Positions 12,701-27,700 of a stretch of DNA of 64,000 nucleotides are shown in pieces. A program made the translations under genes and the position numbers. The stretch is from NCBI RefSeq assembly GCF_022581195.2, contig NC_061482.1:16926001-16990000 (forward strand). The letters run 5' to 3'. The notes beneath the pieces are model-generated. The model did not search any database, was not told the DNA's origin, and was given only the letters and a program-made list of their open reading frames with translations. Numbering within the stretch: position 1 is the stretch's first letter; every line of letters starts with the position of its first letter. The stretch comes from Helicoverpa zea (taxonomy: Eukaryota > Arthropoda > Insecta > Lepidoptera > Noctuidae).

Positions 12701-15700
12701 AGTAGCTTCCTATGGAGAAGAACGGGCAAGAAACTCCATGGTTACTCTTTTTAAAAATAATATGGTCTTACAGTTTGTATGTATTGATACATACAGTAAC
12801 AGCATGCGAAGATCATGTAGAATCGCAAAGACAAATGAGGATAAAATGTCAATTAAAATGCTTCATGGTGTTCACATTTACAAATTGGTTTATATTTTGG
12901 TACAAAGTTACAAACAAATAATCAAAAGATGAATACAATTTTACTTGCTGGTGTAATTTTAATTTGTTAATTAATTAGATATTGTCAGTATGTCCTATGG
13001 AGCAGGACCAGCATGTTTCCAAGCATTTTTATCTTGAATGTAATCTTCTAATTTACAATATGCTTGCTTTCAAAGTGTGGCTTTTATATGAGTTTTAAAC
13101 CGCATGTCATTAAGTTCCAGAATGTTGTCTGGTATTTTATTATAACATTTGACACAATATCCCATGAAAGATGTATGTACTTTAGATAATCTAAACTGCG
13201 GGATAGCTATTTTATTTTTATTTCTAGTGCTAAAATTATGTCTATCACATATTTTATCAAAGAAATGTAGGTTTTTCCTAACATACATGATATTTTTATA
13301 AATAAATTGGCAAGGTACGGTCATGATATTAATTTTTTTAAACAGTTCCCTAAGAGATTCACGACCACGTAAGTTGTACATAGCTCTGACAGCTCGCTTT
13401 TGTAAGATAAATATGCATTCAATGTCAGCAGCTCGTCCCCACAGCAGAATGCCGTACGACATGATGCTGTGGAAGTAACTAAAATATACTAGTCTAGCTG
13501 TTTCTACGTCCGCTAGCTGCCTTACCTTTCTAATAGCATAAGCGGCCGAGCTAAGACGACCCGCAAGAGATGTAATGTGGGGTCCCCACTGTAGTTTTTT
13601 GTCAAGAGTGATTCCCAGGAAAACTGTTTGATTTATAAATTCTAGTTTTTCACTATTAAGTACAATGTCACATTCACTACTTTTTACATTTGGCAATGAA
13701 AAACGAATGCATTTTGTTTGTTGTTTTGTTTTGTACTGTCATATCATATGTATTTGGGTATTTTTTAATGATATCTCACCAACTGTGGCAAGGTGTGAGT
13801 GGTTGAGAAAAGGTGTCAGAAAATGTTAGTCCTACAATAAATCTGACATATAAAAATTCTGAAGCGGGCTGGGAGCCTTCAAGTTAAATGGTGCAACTCA
13901 GTTTTAAAGTTTCAATAGCTAATATTCTCTTGTGTTCGCGATGACCCACATGACAACGACTTCACGTAAGAAAGCCGCTGCCTGCTGAGCCTACATGTTA
14001 AAAATCCATATCATTGTGCTGCTTTGTACAATCAACAACAAATCACTTTAAACACATGGGGAGGATACATTATTTTTTTACCTTTGGAGCGAGAAACCTT
14101 TGTGAGAAAATTGGTAAACCTAATTTTACCACTTTGTCGGTGTAGTGCTATTCACGGTCACTGAGATTTTTGCGGACGGACGGTCGGACAGACGAACATT
14201 GACATTAATAATTTCAGCAGCAACATTTTTTGGAACAATATAAATCATTTACATTAGGTAATATTATTGTGTCTTATTGCGGGAACAGTGTTTAACTATT
14301 TCCGAATAAAAAAACTATTAAATAACTTTTGTTTTCAACTGTACCTCGCGTTTCTAGATGCGACACATAATTGCGACTAATTGTCGTGCAGTCGCGATAC
14401 GGTCGTCGCCGTCGCGTTTAATTGTTTCTGCAGTTTGAATAATTATTATAATATCTTGCTGTCAGTTCAGATGGGGGCTTCTAGTTCCCACGGGGACAAA
14501 ACTAACCGCTGGCTTATAAGTGGTTTATTGCAGGAAGTTGGTTCAGTTATTATCCGAGATTTATTAGCAGTGTATGATGCGTAAGGGTGAACGTCTTTGG
14601 AATTAACGTGTTCTCTGATTGTTTGTACTCTTACGTAATGGACACCAATGACTGATTAATGATAAAAAAAAAACGTCTCGAAGAAACCTGAACCATAAAG
14701 TTTTAAATTACCAATCCGCATTGAACAGGCGTGGTGGGTGACTTACGCTCAATCCTTTTCTGTGTGAGAGGAGGCCTGTGCCCAGCAGTGGGATGATAAA
14801 TGTGTAATGGATGGGTGCTAATGATACGGTATTTAAAACAAATTTTATTTGGTATTTAAATTGCAAAGACTGCGGGATTGTTCGAATCAGTCACCGCGGC
14901 CCTTTCGGTGAATGGTGGTTTTAATCAGTCTGACACTCCCTCACGTTGCACCCACGGCGATATCATTTGATAACTTCCCATCAAATAAAAGGTATTTAAA
15001 GCACTTACCATCACATCTAGGCGGTGGTCCGTTCCACCTCTCGTCGATATCGCAGACGAGTCGAGATCTGCCCACCATCTCGTAGCCAGCCTCGCAAGAG
15101 TACTGGACATGAGACAGGTAGGACACTGAAGAGTTCATGAGCTGGTACGAGCCGTGAGGAATCTCTGCTGGGAAGCCGCATTCGATACCTGGGTAGATAA
15201 ATACAAGTTGTTTATAGAAATTAATATAGTTGGTAAGTTATGTAATAATGGTTAAAGTTTCAAAATAAATACCATACTGCTAAGTATTGAATGCGGAGTA
15301 TTGAATGTGTAAAGCGGTTTTTATTTTGCACTTACGTAAATATCTATGTAAATAAATAAAAGTCAAAGATAAAAAATGCACTTTGTTGGTTAGATTGACC
15401 AGGATTTACCTTGTAAGGTGCATATATGTATCAGTTTGTATGAATGTTGAAATTCATCAACCTTCAAAACTATACCGCAAAAATTAAAAGAGTTACCGAC
15501 AAAATTATTTAAAAAATCTTTAGTTAAAATTTTACAGGACAGATGCTACTACAACATTAACGATTTCCTAAATGATGAATTAGATTAAAATTTGTTACTG
15601 TAAATAGTAAATTATGAGTTTATTGTAGAGTTTACTTTTGAAATTTAATGTAAGTCTTATTTAGTTTTTTATTTTGTATTCATTAAGTTTTTTTTTTTCT

Positions 15701-18700
15701 ATTTAGAATTTTTTGTATTTTAGTTTTGTCGATTTTTATTTTTATTTAGAGTTTGGGTAGAATTTTAACTTAAAAATGTGTAATATTATAAGTTTTTAAT
15801 ATAATTAAGTTAAATTGTCAACGTCAACAAATACTTTGCATGCCGTAAGGCGAAATGTATTGAGACAATATAAATTAATTTACCACCATATCTGTAACAT
15901 ACATTTTCAGCAAATAAACGATTTCTATTTCTATTTCTATTTCTATTTCTATACTTACTCTCAAAAAAATTGCTATTAGATAATATTTATTTTCACCATA
16001 AAACAGAGTACTACTTACGTTTACAAACAGGCGGGAACTCATCGTAGAACCCGGTATCGAGGCAGGTTCTTACGGTAGGTCCGACCAGGAGGTGGCCATC
16101 ATCACAGGAGTACTCCACGGAGGCTCCGACCTCGAAGCTGTCAGCTGCCATTGTGGAGTTCGGGGGCTGTTCAGGACGACCACAGGCTTTCGGTTCTGAG
16201 AAGAAGAGGAGGATACGTCAGTAAAGAGGCGAAGAATCAAGGATCTTATGTACTTTGGATATATTTCGTTGTATTGTGGCCAGTTTTACCAGTTTCTGAT
16301 AAAGTCTCTGATAGCTCATCAGGAGCGTTTCTGACAGATAAACTGTAACATATTTAGTTGTTGGATGGCATATCTGGCACAAATTATAAGCAGCCTTTAT
16401 TTGGATAGAACGAGCTATCAGATAAGTAACTATCACTTTATCGGTAACTAGTGAAACTGGGCTTTAAAGTCGCTAGCTTTATTTTTAATGCATATTCGTG
16501 TTAGATATTTCTAATAGCGTTATCTATCTATACTATAATTAGTTTAAATCGAAGAGTTTGTTTGCATGCGCTAATCTCAGAAAACCACACACTAGCTGAA
16601 AAATGGTTAATGGTTATATGCTACTTTCTGCAAGGGTGTACGAAAAGTTTTCAAGGGACGCGGCGGATTACACCGCTAATGAAAACCACTCGTTTTTACA
16701 AGGTCTTAATAAAATACCCGTTAGAGAGGAAGGGCCTTTTGTATGAAATTATCTTATTAACCTATTGACAAGAAAATATCCTCATTCGGCTATATTATAT
16801 TTTAGAATAGTATCCTCTAACCTATCAAGTATAGGTACTCATACGAGCACTTGCTCTAAATATGTTTGCAACAATATTTTACAAACGAATTAAATAACTC
16901 ATTTAATCAAATACCTATATACTATATTAAAACCGCTTCTTTACTGAGAAATTATCTTGGATACTATGTAGCCACCCACTTGAATTGGCATCACATAATA
17001 TAAAGATATTTGTAATAATGTTATTTATACACCCTAGCACCTGTTAAATTCGCAAAAACAAATGACTAAGTACACATTATAAACATTTGTAAACAAATTC
17101 GCAAGTCTAAGAAATTGCATAAGCCACATCAGTATATCGCTGAGCATCGCATAGCTCCTGCACCGTGCAGACTCGACCAAGAATGACAGAAAACACCAGA
17201 ACAAAATCTGATATGTGCATCATTTCGCTAAAGCAACATTCTAAAATAAATCTTAGCCCTTGTGAATAAGACACAAACTAGCTTAGCAACAACACTATAA
17301 CGTTCTGCAGTTCGCAGTTATACAAGCGAAATTGGACTTACGGTGTTGGCAGATGTAGTTGAGTCTCGCTTGGCAATCAGTGTCGGCCCACAGCCACCCC
17401 TTGCTGCCGTCGAACCGGGCGCATCCTTCACCCCCGCCCGGAGCGTTCCAGAAGGATACTGTGACGTCATTGCCGTTCACCCACTTCCAGTTTGCAGGAT
17501 CTTGAGGGTCCCGAACTGCGCCCATCCAGTACTGACTGCTGCTGTCACTCCTGGAACAGAACAGGTGGTTCAACTGATGGTCTCCGTAAGGAAGCATTGA
17601 TAGAGACTTCACTTTACAATTTAATTAAGTTGATCTTTAATGGCGTTGAATTGATAATGACTTGGTAACAGTATTAGGACTGCTCTCGTAAGGATAGTGT
17701 TTGATTTATTAATGTCTAATTATAAAGATTACTTTTAGTAAGTAATATGAATAAAATGGAATTCGAACTCTCGCAAGATGCAATTGTAATGCTAGCTAGC
17801 TAATATTCTTTAACAAACAATTCGCATAGCGCGTAGCAACAACAATAAATACCTGATAGTACCTACCTGAAACTATAATACCCACATTAGTATTCAAGTT
17901 AATTAGTATTACAGGTCAAAGTAAGTTAGATTACATAGTTAAGTGCCTACTTAATTGAGTTATAGTAGGAGTGGGCTCTCAGGAGTCTTAGTAAAGTACA
18001 TAAAAACATCAGTGTCAGGAAAATCCGTCAGAATCAAAAATGGTTTATTGAAATTGTTTCGGACAACGCCAAAACTGTTACAATTAATCATTTCAATTAC
18101 ATTATTATACATTTCTCATTTCATCGTTCATTCTCAATTACAAAATAAACACTGCAACCTGAACATCAATTTAATTATCGAAGCCCACGTCCAAACACGG
18201 TACACACAAATTAATTGATTTACAGATAATTGCATTTCCGTACAGCCATAGTTCTATAGAGCAGTCTGCTTTTAGGCTTCAAATATGGCGACTATGGGGG
18301 GGCAGACTGACCCCACCGGGTGGAGAGTACATTCAATAGTTAATTTGACAATATTAAATTCCCTTGCCACCCCCCCCCCCCCTCACAGACTCCACTAGCT
18401 ACCTGTCTGAGCTGGATATCAAATTTCGAAGGGGGTGAAACATGGTGCAGGGACGCGCAACCTTTTAAGCAACAGTTGGATTAAAACTATGATTGATTTA
18501 TTTGATCTTTGATGTTAGATAGGCACATCATTAAACGGTTAGACAGCGAATTGTTTCGATTAAATACCATATGACAGAAATCTATTTTTTTACCAAGAGT
18601 TGTAGGCAAATTTTTACCTTCCCTATCCTTATATGTATGTAGGTATATCTCTATGCTTGCTATAGGGATAAAAAGATAGCAAACAACAACAGATAGCGTC

Positions 18701-21700
18701 TACTTTAAACATAGGCACTGCTGATGTGCTTCTTGGTTTTGTTTTTTTCGAAGATCAACTCACTGGATAGAGTGACAGCATTGAGCAATCTTACATCAGA
18801 ATCGCAGAATCGCTGTCACCTTTGGCAGATCATTTTTTCAAAACAACGAAGGTGGCAACTGGTAACAACTTATGGCAGCTGTTAGCGATCAAATGCATTT
18901 CGAGGAAAAATATGGGTGTATGTATGAGTGTCAGCAATCGTGATTCACACCTTGCACTTTGTTAATTGCGAAATACAGTAAGATGAAATACGTACGTCGT
19001 TAAGTTACTAAGTCATACTAAAATAATAAAGAGAAAAAAAATTGTTTGTTTGTTTTTACCCCAAAGGCTTTAAAACTACTGGACCGATTTGAAAAATAAT
19101 TTCACCGTTGGATAGCAATACACCCTTAGCTGTATTTTATCCCAGCACGGGCAGTAGTAAATACATGTCTTTTATTTACTCACGTGGGCAGAATCGCCCA
19201 CATCGAAAAATAAACAAGTGACAATCGCGTCCCTTGCTTGTAAACAACGTGATATCAAATAAACTTCAAGTCTTTGATTTCATACAAAGAAAATACTTTG
19301 AGGAATTTTACAAAGATTTCAGAGAAGACGTATAAAAACGTTGCTATTGAAATTGTTTACGAAGCAAAGTTTCGATTGTTTATTTTTGATGTGGCAACTC
19401 GAAGTTGTGAAATATTCGCCATTTTATTTTGAGCCTATGAACAAAAATATTTTCTAATGGAATTTTTTGGTTCCATGTTTCGTAACGAAGCCTTATAGAG
19501 TTTTTTCCGTGCAAATTGGAGAATAGTATTGTTTAGCTCGAACCCAGTTTGGAACATTTTTACATTATAGGTCACGAGGCTGATACGGAAGTCAGGAAAA
19601 GTTTCAATTTTGGAAAAACAAAAGGCACTTTTAGTATAATTTAAATTCCAAGACGTGAGATTTAGGGGGTTTATTTTAATGTTGTTTAAAAGTGTTTTAT
19701 TAGAGAAGATAATTTTAGTTGTAAAGAAGCTAATGTCGTAATTAGCATGTGATATAATGCATTAATTCAATAACAAAATAAAGAAAAAGGTGTTTTAATG
19801 AAAGAAAAAGGTGTTTTAAAGGAGTTTTTTTACCATAAAATATATCTAATCTAGTCTTTTTAAATTATAGTATGATCACCATACAATAAAGCAATTTTAA
19901 TCGATAGCCCAGATGCCTTAACTTTTTCATGAATAAATAGTAAGTTTAAATTAAACCAAAGGTTGATCCTCCCTGAAATAGGTAGTCGCTTATCCACATA
20001 GACAGTCTGATTTGATTGAACACGAGTACCAGTGCAGACAGGGGGTCTGCCGGACGTAGGGTGTCCCGAACAGGGGGTCGAAAGGACCCCCTGACCAGCG
20101 GCGATGCAATTACTCTAACACAAACCGACCAGACTGAATGGTATTCACTCACACGCTGCCACCGGATAATTGAGATGCTTTCATGATGGATGGTATTATG
20201 CAGTACCTCATCATCCTCCGAGCCTTTTTCCCAACTATGTTGGGGTCGGCTTCCAGTCTAACCGGATTCAGCTGAGTACCAGTGCTTTACAAGAAGCGAT
20301 TGCCTACATGACCTCCTCAACCAAGTTACCCGGGCAACCCGATATGCGAGTATTATGCAGTACCTACTGGCTATAATTCAATATTAATGAATGTCTGAGA
20401 ACCAATTTTAAGAAAGGCTATCGGGTAGCCCAGCTAACTAAGTTGTGGCGGTAATAAACAGAGGCTGCATGTACAATACTGATAGTAAGCTTCATTCAGT
20501 TAGCCTGAAAGTTTTCCAAAACTGACTGTCGGGAATAGTCGAGAAAGGTCTAGATAGATACTTGACAAAAAATTGAGGATGAAAGATTTGGTTTGCCATT
20601 GTTTTAAGTCAATATCAGTGTATAGTGTTTTTGTAACAAAATCGTCCACTTATTTTCTAAACGAAATAAGTAACTAAAATCTGCAACATGATGATGTTAG
20701 CTTCTAATATATGTATCCCGTATGTAATTTGTATCTTCGTTTGGATTACTTGTCAGAACACTACCGACTAGTTGAACAGCAATCCGGGCTTTTGGCTTTT
20801 GTTACTCGAAACTGAAAAGTACATGCCTTATTTCTAATAAGGCTTTTAAAAACGACTCATGAAACAATTTAGTAGTAGTTGAGTTCATTAATTTATCACT
20901 TCATTAAGTTAATTATAATCAAAACAACTTGGTACTACCACGCATAACACTGTCCACTTAGGATACGTGATTTCAATCAAAGCCTCAGGCCAGTACATAG
21001 TTTGCACGGGTTAATATACATCCCCCGGTGTTGCCAGACATATAACAGTACATGGGGATTGGGTTGCCATTGACAATATTGATTTAAGCGAAGGCTATAA
21101 GCTGCAAAGAGAATTTAATGATGTAAAATTGAATGCTAAGTAAATGTTGGTTCGTGTATGTAAGCTGGTTAAGTCTGCGTATGGGGGCAGACAGGTAGGA
21201 AAACTAATTGGTCCGTAATGGGGAGTCTGCAGTTTGTTTGTTTACCTTCATTTTATACGTGGTTTGTTTATTTTAAAATGATGGCGTTGTTTACTGATTT
21301 TTGATGAATGATCCTTTTATCTGGCTAAACTGACATTATGCTTGTCGAAGTTTGAGTAGATACCATAGTTTCTATGGATTTCGTTGATGACATGAAAAGA
21401 AAATAAGAATAGAGTGCCAAAGAGTGTCATGGATCCTTGCGCATAGCTTTTGACGTTCATAAGAACATATTCGAATTTAGAAAGATTGACTTTGAATTCA
21501 TCAATAATTAAACTTTAAAAAGACGAGAATCTTCACGCGATACGCCAGTATTCCGTACCTCAGTATCCCAATAAGTCACTATCTAACTGGAATTCTAACC
21601 TCTGCTCTAATTTAGTACAAACCACAAACACACTTCATATCTGTCCATTTCCCCAAAGATAGTGTAACCTAAGCCTAGTACACACGGATAACCGTTAACG

Positions 21701-24700
21701 CAGTGAGTGAGCACGAGCCCTATCATCGTCGCGGTAACATCCGTCACTTCCAGCGTGCATTATGCTCGTTGCATATGCATGAGTAAGTGAGCTGTAATCG
21801 TGTGTAACCAGCCTTATTGTGTTGAGTGGTTATCGGCCTGTTAATTGTGACAAAGTTGGGTGGGGGGTTACTTTTTTATAGATGGTGAATATAATTTCAA
21901 TAATTTTGGAAATTAAAAAATCTTGTTTAAGTATAGCAGCTCGCAGTGCATAGTTTAATTTTGCCAGCTATGATAGTGAAAAATCACAGACGTCATTGCT
22001 TTGTAACAACTAAGTAATTTTGTGAACGCTTACAAGGTGTGACTTAACAATGATCACACTTGTTCAAGCGGAAGGCGATTTTCTATTTTAGTCTAAGGTC
22101 ATCAATAGTTTCATTGGAAAATGTTACTACTTTATGCCAAAACTCATGAATCGAAAATGTTAAGTACTTAGGGAGTAGCCTGCCGTAGACATTTTTGTCC
22201 GTTTGCGGGAAGTAGATAGAGTTATGTGGGTATGTAAGATTTCGGTTAGTGACTACATGACAATTCCATCAAAACGTAATACAACAGTTAGGAAGCTTGA
22301 GTGGCCAATTTGTCATCAAGTGCAACAAGGCGTTTGATGTGCACTGGTAGACTGCATGTGCAGTGTGCATGTGCAATGCTAAATTGAATTGTAATGACGG
22401 TGATTTGGTATTGGCATTCTCTTAAATTGCTGTTCGTCGGTGATGTTGAATGAGAGAAAATTATGTGCCACAATATTCTGAGTTTGCAATTTGAGCTAGG
22501 ACAACCTATAAACTATTTAATATGATGTTGAGTGAAAGAAAATAATGTGCCACTCTGCACAGGGCAAATTACATATTATAAGTTTGCACAGTTTCAGTTA
22601 GGGCGCCCGATATAGTTGTCCAAAGTCAGCCAATAGTTTGGCAGGCTCGTTAATCAGTATGGAGAAGAATGGAAGTGCTCACATTGTAATGATCAGGTAT
22701 GCGACCGACTCAAAAGTCTGACTCCACCAGTCAGACTTTTCAAAATGTTTTGATTCACGATACTTTTCAAAATGTCAATCTAATTTCGGCTTAACGATCG
22801 ATATAGTTCATAAGAATGAGATGTTTTGTGAGGCGACAGACGGAATTAAAAAAAATGCAAGAATTTTCGCAAAAAATTAGGTAGGTACCAAACTTGTCTG
22901 AGGTATATTGCCTAACAGAGAAATATTGGTCACTAAAGTCAGCAGTCGTTAAGGCCGGGTTCAAATCATTACGTCACCTAATTCAAGGTATTCGTAACAT
23001 ATTTCTCGCCATCCCACTAGACGACATAACCGTATCCGTTATTCCAAATTGATCAGCAACCGCATGTAACGTTCGGCATCCGAACCGTATCGGATCGTAG
23101 ACGGCCGTACGGGATTCTACCCGTTGTCTTAAATATACTCGTTTTGTGACCGTTACGTGGCTCCGAGTGGCTCGTGGCTTGTAGTGACTTTGGATTCTAC
23201 AAGATAGCTGTCCAGTTACAGTTTGCGCCAATTAATTTTGCACTATGAGGTTAGCCATTTGGAAAAGTACGCAAAGAGTCAAAACAGCTGTCCTAAGATT
23301 CCGTGTTCCCTTTATTTGACAGACCATGTAGAGTAGTTACTTTTGCGTAGTTCAGGGCTTTTGATTATGCACGCGACCCGACTTCTTTCCGCATTTTAAC
23401 AAAAAATCTTGTTTATGTCCTTATCCCTATCTTTATGCTTTGCTTCTCTATGAGAAACAAAAACTTAAACATTAAATAATATTTTTGTCTGACACAAAAA
23501 TATTGCTGTCGTTATTAATATGTTAAATAAACTGTTGAAAAGAAAGTGTTTCCAATAAAAAAAAAATATTTTATGAAATAACAGTTTTACAGTAATTATT
23601 TAGGCAATCGAAAACACATTTAGAATAAAAAAAGATTTCTTTTAGAAAGCTAGGCTAAAATGATAGGCTATATTTTTGTGCACATAATACTGGTTACGCG
23701 AATAAATTAGTCTAAACACCTCCAATTATGCGAGAATAGACTAAACAAAATATCTACGAACGAAATCATACCTGTTATACACCGTAGTATTGGCAACGTC
23801 TACATATACAACTATTGTAAATCAGTACAAATTAACTTCTCTCAGGACACTGTGGATACGGTGAATGAAAATAAATAGAATTTAGATACACATTGCCACG
23901 ACAATAAATAAAAAAAATACTTTTGTCTCTAGACTTTTTACGTAAAATAAATTAACGACCTAAAATAAAATAATTTTAGAAGACCATCACATTATAGTGA
24001 AAAAAGTACCTAAAAGAAAGTTATCGCAGACCCTAGCACCGCAGTGATTATTGGGAGCTTTTACAGGGAATGGCAGATCACAGAGATGTCAAAACGATTT
24101 TTCGTAAATTTTTCCTTTGGAATGCAAACAAAAGTGCGTATTTTCCTCACTACATATTGGATACTATGAAGTTGGGTAAGTTTAAATTGACGGACTCCAT
24201 CACCGCATGTTAACTTCGCGTTTTAAGCTAACGTGTGAATATAATTCTATGATCGATAAACACGCGACCAATCGAGTAATTGACAAGATCGATTTTTACC
24301 TAACGATACTTTCTGCTCCTACAAAGGACTTTGAGTCTTATTTTGTAGCTAAGGAGATTTATTATTGAATGACGAAGTTTATTATGTTAAGTTTTATGCT
24401 ATGAAGATGAATTAAAAAAAAATATAACTCCACAATTTTTGGGAAGTCGGTAAAAATATAATTACCGCTCAAAACCAAAACTTAGTTTAAAGCTTTTTCA
24501 GATGTAACAGATGTAACGGAGAAGTAACTTTGATTTAAACTTGGATGTTTTAAAGATAAGTGTCGCAATATTTTCAGGCAATGTTGCTATGCAGCATTTT
24601 ACCATTTTATTTATAATTCGGATCACAGTCAAGTCAGGTCCAATAAAGATGTAAAGTCGAGGCTAGACTGACGTTGATAGATCACACTGCAGCTGTGATG

Positions 24701-27700
24701 TATCTTCAGCCTTAGCCTTACTAGAGTTATTTGCTACAGTTATAAAAATCAGGGATAACTAGTTAGGACTAGAATTTTGTGGTCTGGATAAATCTTTAGA
24801 TAGTGAGATCGTTAGCTGTACAGGAGATATATTTAAGTTATAAAAGTGAACCGAGTCTAAAGATTACCATATCCTTATTGCCCACTACAACATTCACTAA
24901 GTATATTTAATCTATATATATCTAAGCAGAGATCATAAGCACATACTTCTTTTTTAACTAAGAATCACGTTAAACAGTATATTCGCTGAGCTTTAAAAAC
25001 TAACCAACACAATAAAATAGAGCATAAAATGAAAAACAAAACACAATCGCTAATTCGCCAGCATATTTAAAAGTTCTAAACAAAAGACGACTTACCTATG
25101 GCGTCTCCATAGTTCCCAGCTGATGAATCCTTGCAGTGCTGGGTTGCTTTCGACAACCAGGGTCCCTCCTCGCGACCGACAGAAGCCTAAAGCATCTCTG
25201 AACGTAGCTGGTTGCCGGTCGTAGAATATGTAACATTTCCCATTGTAGGTTGCTGTACTGCCCGGTGGCTGATCTCTAAATTGTGGACACCTTTCTATCG
25301 GCAACGCTTGGTCGGTATACACGAATGCTTCGCAAATAGACAGTTGGGAAGGCGTGGAAGCTTCTAGATGGACGCTGACGAAGGCCCCAGGCATTGGAGG
25401 GTTGCATGGTAGGAAGAGGGGCTGGCCTTGTTCGATGAAGCCAGTGAATCGGTTGCAGATGGGGTTGGTGCCGAGATCAGGCCGGTTGTTTCCTACTCGG
25501 ACGACGATTACTGCTTTGTTGGTACCTGAAAAGAAGGGAGAAGGTTCATTTTACAACAATCAATGTATAAAATAACAGTCATGATTATAGGCCTGCGTAG
25601 AGCCGTATATACGAGGTAAACTCTTAAAACCCAACTGTTCATCCAGATATGTTTTGCTCTGACGAGATTAAAATCTATGTTTAGGACGCTGAGAAAGTCT
25701 TGTTTTATTACAAAGCTTGAGCTTAAAAAAGTCAGGATGTTTTAGAAAAACAATGTTTTATAACAATGTTATATTATACAAAAACAATAGAGATATCTAC
25801 ACGACATCTACCTACCTAGAGAAGTTAAGAGAGTATTGCAAAAAAACGACCTCCGTATTAAAAGTTAATTTTCAAAAATCGTGATAACTCGATGTTTTTG
25901 CCACATTTTCAGCAATAGTTTACGAATACAACACAGGTAGACGAATAACGTAGTTACAAATCACCCATTTACAATTCTAAGCAAATAGCAATATTCATTA
26001 AATTATTTAAAATCCCATTAGCAATCTTCTCAGTGAGGAGACGAAGCTCGCGTTTTGCAACACTATATGCAATTCACGACATGCATCTTGTGTTGCATAA
26101 TATATGCAATATAGTGCTTTACACATCTCAAAACGGGGCGATGTTGCAAAACTGTTGAATTGTTTTCGGCTTTCTGAATAAACTGTGAGATTTTCTTAGA
26201 ATAGAAAAAGTTAAAGTTTATTTCAAGGTTTATTTTTATCTTGGTAATCTCTCGATTGGATAAAGAGTTAACGACTTACAGTGAAATATCTATTAAAAGA
26301 GTATACGATTCATCTATTATCTTGATTATTGTTTAAAAATATTGTCTACGGAGTGTCTAGCCTGTTCATCTCCATGAGACCCACTCCTTAGAATCGTGCA
26401 ACTAGCTTGACGTTTCGAAAGAGCTTTACAATGCCTATTTGAAATGAAATCGTTTTATGTATTATTAATTTTTGTAGAGGTACGTCATGTTTCATAATGT
26501 AAAGACCAAATAATAGAGATGTTTTAGATACTCTGTGCACCCTAATAACTTACAGACAGTCATTGCCAACTTTACAGTCACAACCAAATATCATGTTCAG
26601 CCAACCAAACAATATTGAGGTTCAAAACAATTTATGACGCCGTCATAAAACAAATGACAGCCGCGGTGCGCTCGCGCCACTTTCTAACAATCATTTAACA
26701 TAGACGTCCCTTTAGACTGTCATTACACCGTTGTCAAGAGTCAACGACAAGCATCGCCGGGCCCAAATCACTAGTCTCCAGTGAAAGTTATCTAACTAAA
26801 TTGCAGGAAAGTTAACTTGCGATATTGCAGAATGATTCGACAGTAAGTGGTAATTTCAGACTTGAATGGCTTGGTATAAAATTGTTTATTTTTAAATAAT
26901 ATTTTATTTTATGTGCTTGGGCTGAAACACAAAAACGTGGCTTTTGTGTGTTTTATTGACGCTAGGCATAACTCTTAACGGTGTTAGAAATGCCATCATT
27001 TATTGAGCTCCAGCCAATGTTTTGTTTTTGTCACTTGGTACTTAGATGATAACAATTCATGGCTCCAAGAGAAACAGAGGTATAATAAGTCTATCACAAC
27101 CTCTTCATCATCAGACGTTTTATTGTCCCACTGCCTGGCCTTTTCTTCTACAGATATGAAATGGGCAATAAATCACGCTTGTTCAAGGTGGGGGCGATTT
27201 CTGATTTTTAAATACCATGTATCCTGAATATGTTTTCCTTCACCTTTGCTTAGATATTGGTCCTTGCCTGATATGGCATCAAACCCGCATACGCCTACTT
27301 AAGAGGCTGGTGCTTTAATTACTAGGCCATTACGATTTATTGTTGAAGCTTATATAAATTAAAAAAGTAAACAGGCAAGGGATAAAGTATGTTATACTTC
27401 CTTGAGGTGTCGATTTCAATTATTGTCAATTTACCGTTGATAATTCAACACTAGATTGATCAATCAGAGATTTACGCAACGCTTTCTAGTTGTCTTTAAA
27501 TTACCCTTTGATTATAATAATATGCAAGTAATTACCTGTTTCTTATGCAAAAGGAGAGCGGTGTTTTGGTCTCCTAAGTTAACTCTTGAGAATGAACAGA
27601 CACCCACATTTCAGAATAAACAGTCGTCGTTGTCAAAATCTTGATTCCAATCAAAATTTTCAGTCAGTCTGATATCTTTGTATTGTGCGTACTGCCATTC

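Larger units (their letters stand above)
11709..15008 (-). other. fw intron between third and fourth sushi exons
   Basis: Holds a Helitron-like repeat (11742-11900), a SINE scrap (11935-11995), the Jockey LINE (12585-13745), the repeat at 14664-14820 and an R1-type 3' scrap (14873-14945). 13750-14660 shows nothing recognisable. Confidence 0.6.

Noticed and set aside
22983..23231. 82-residue minus-strand frame in a GC-richer stretch
   Set aside because: Not recognisable, not a sushi or lectin exon, and flanked by repeat-like words; chance ORF is more likely.
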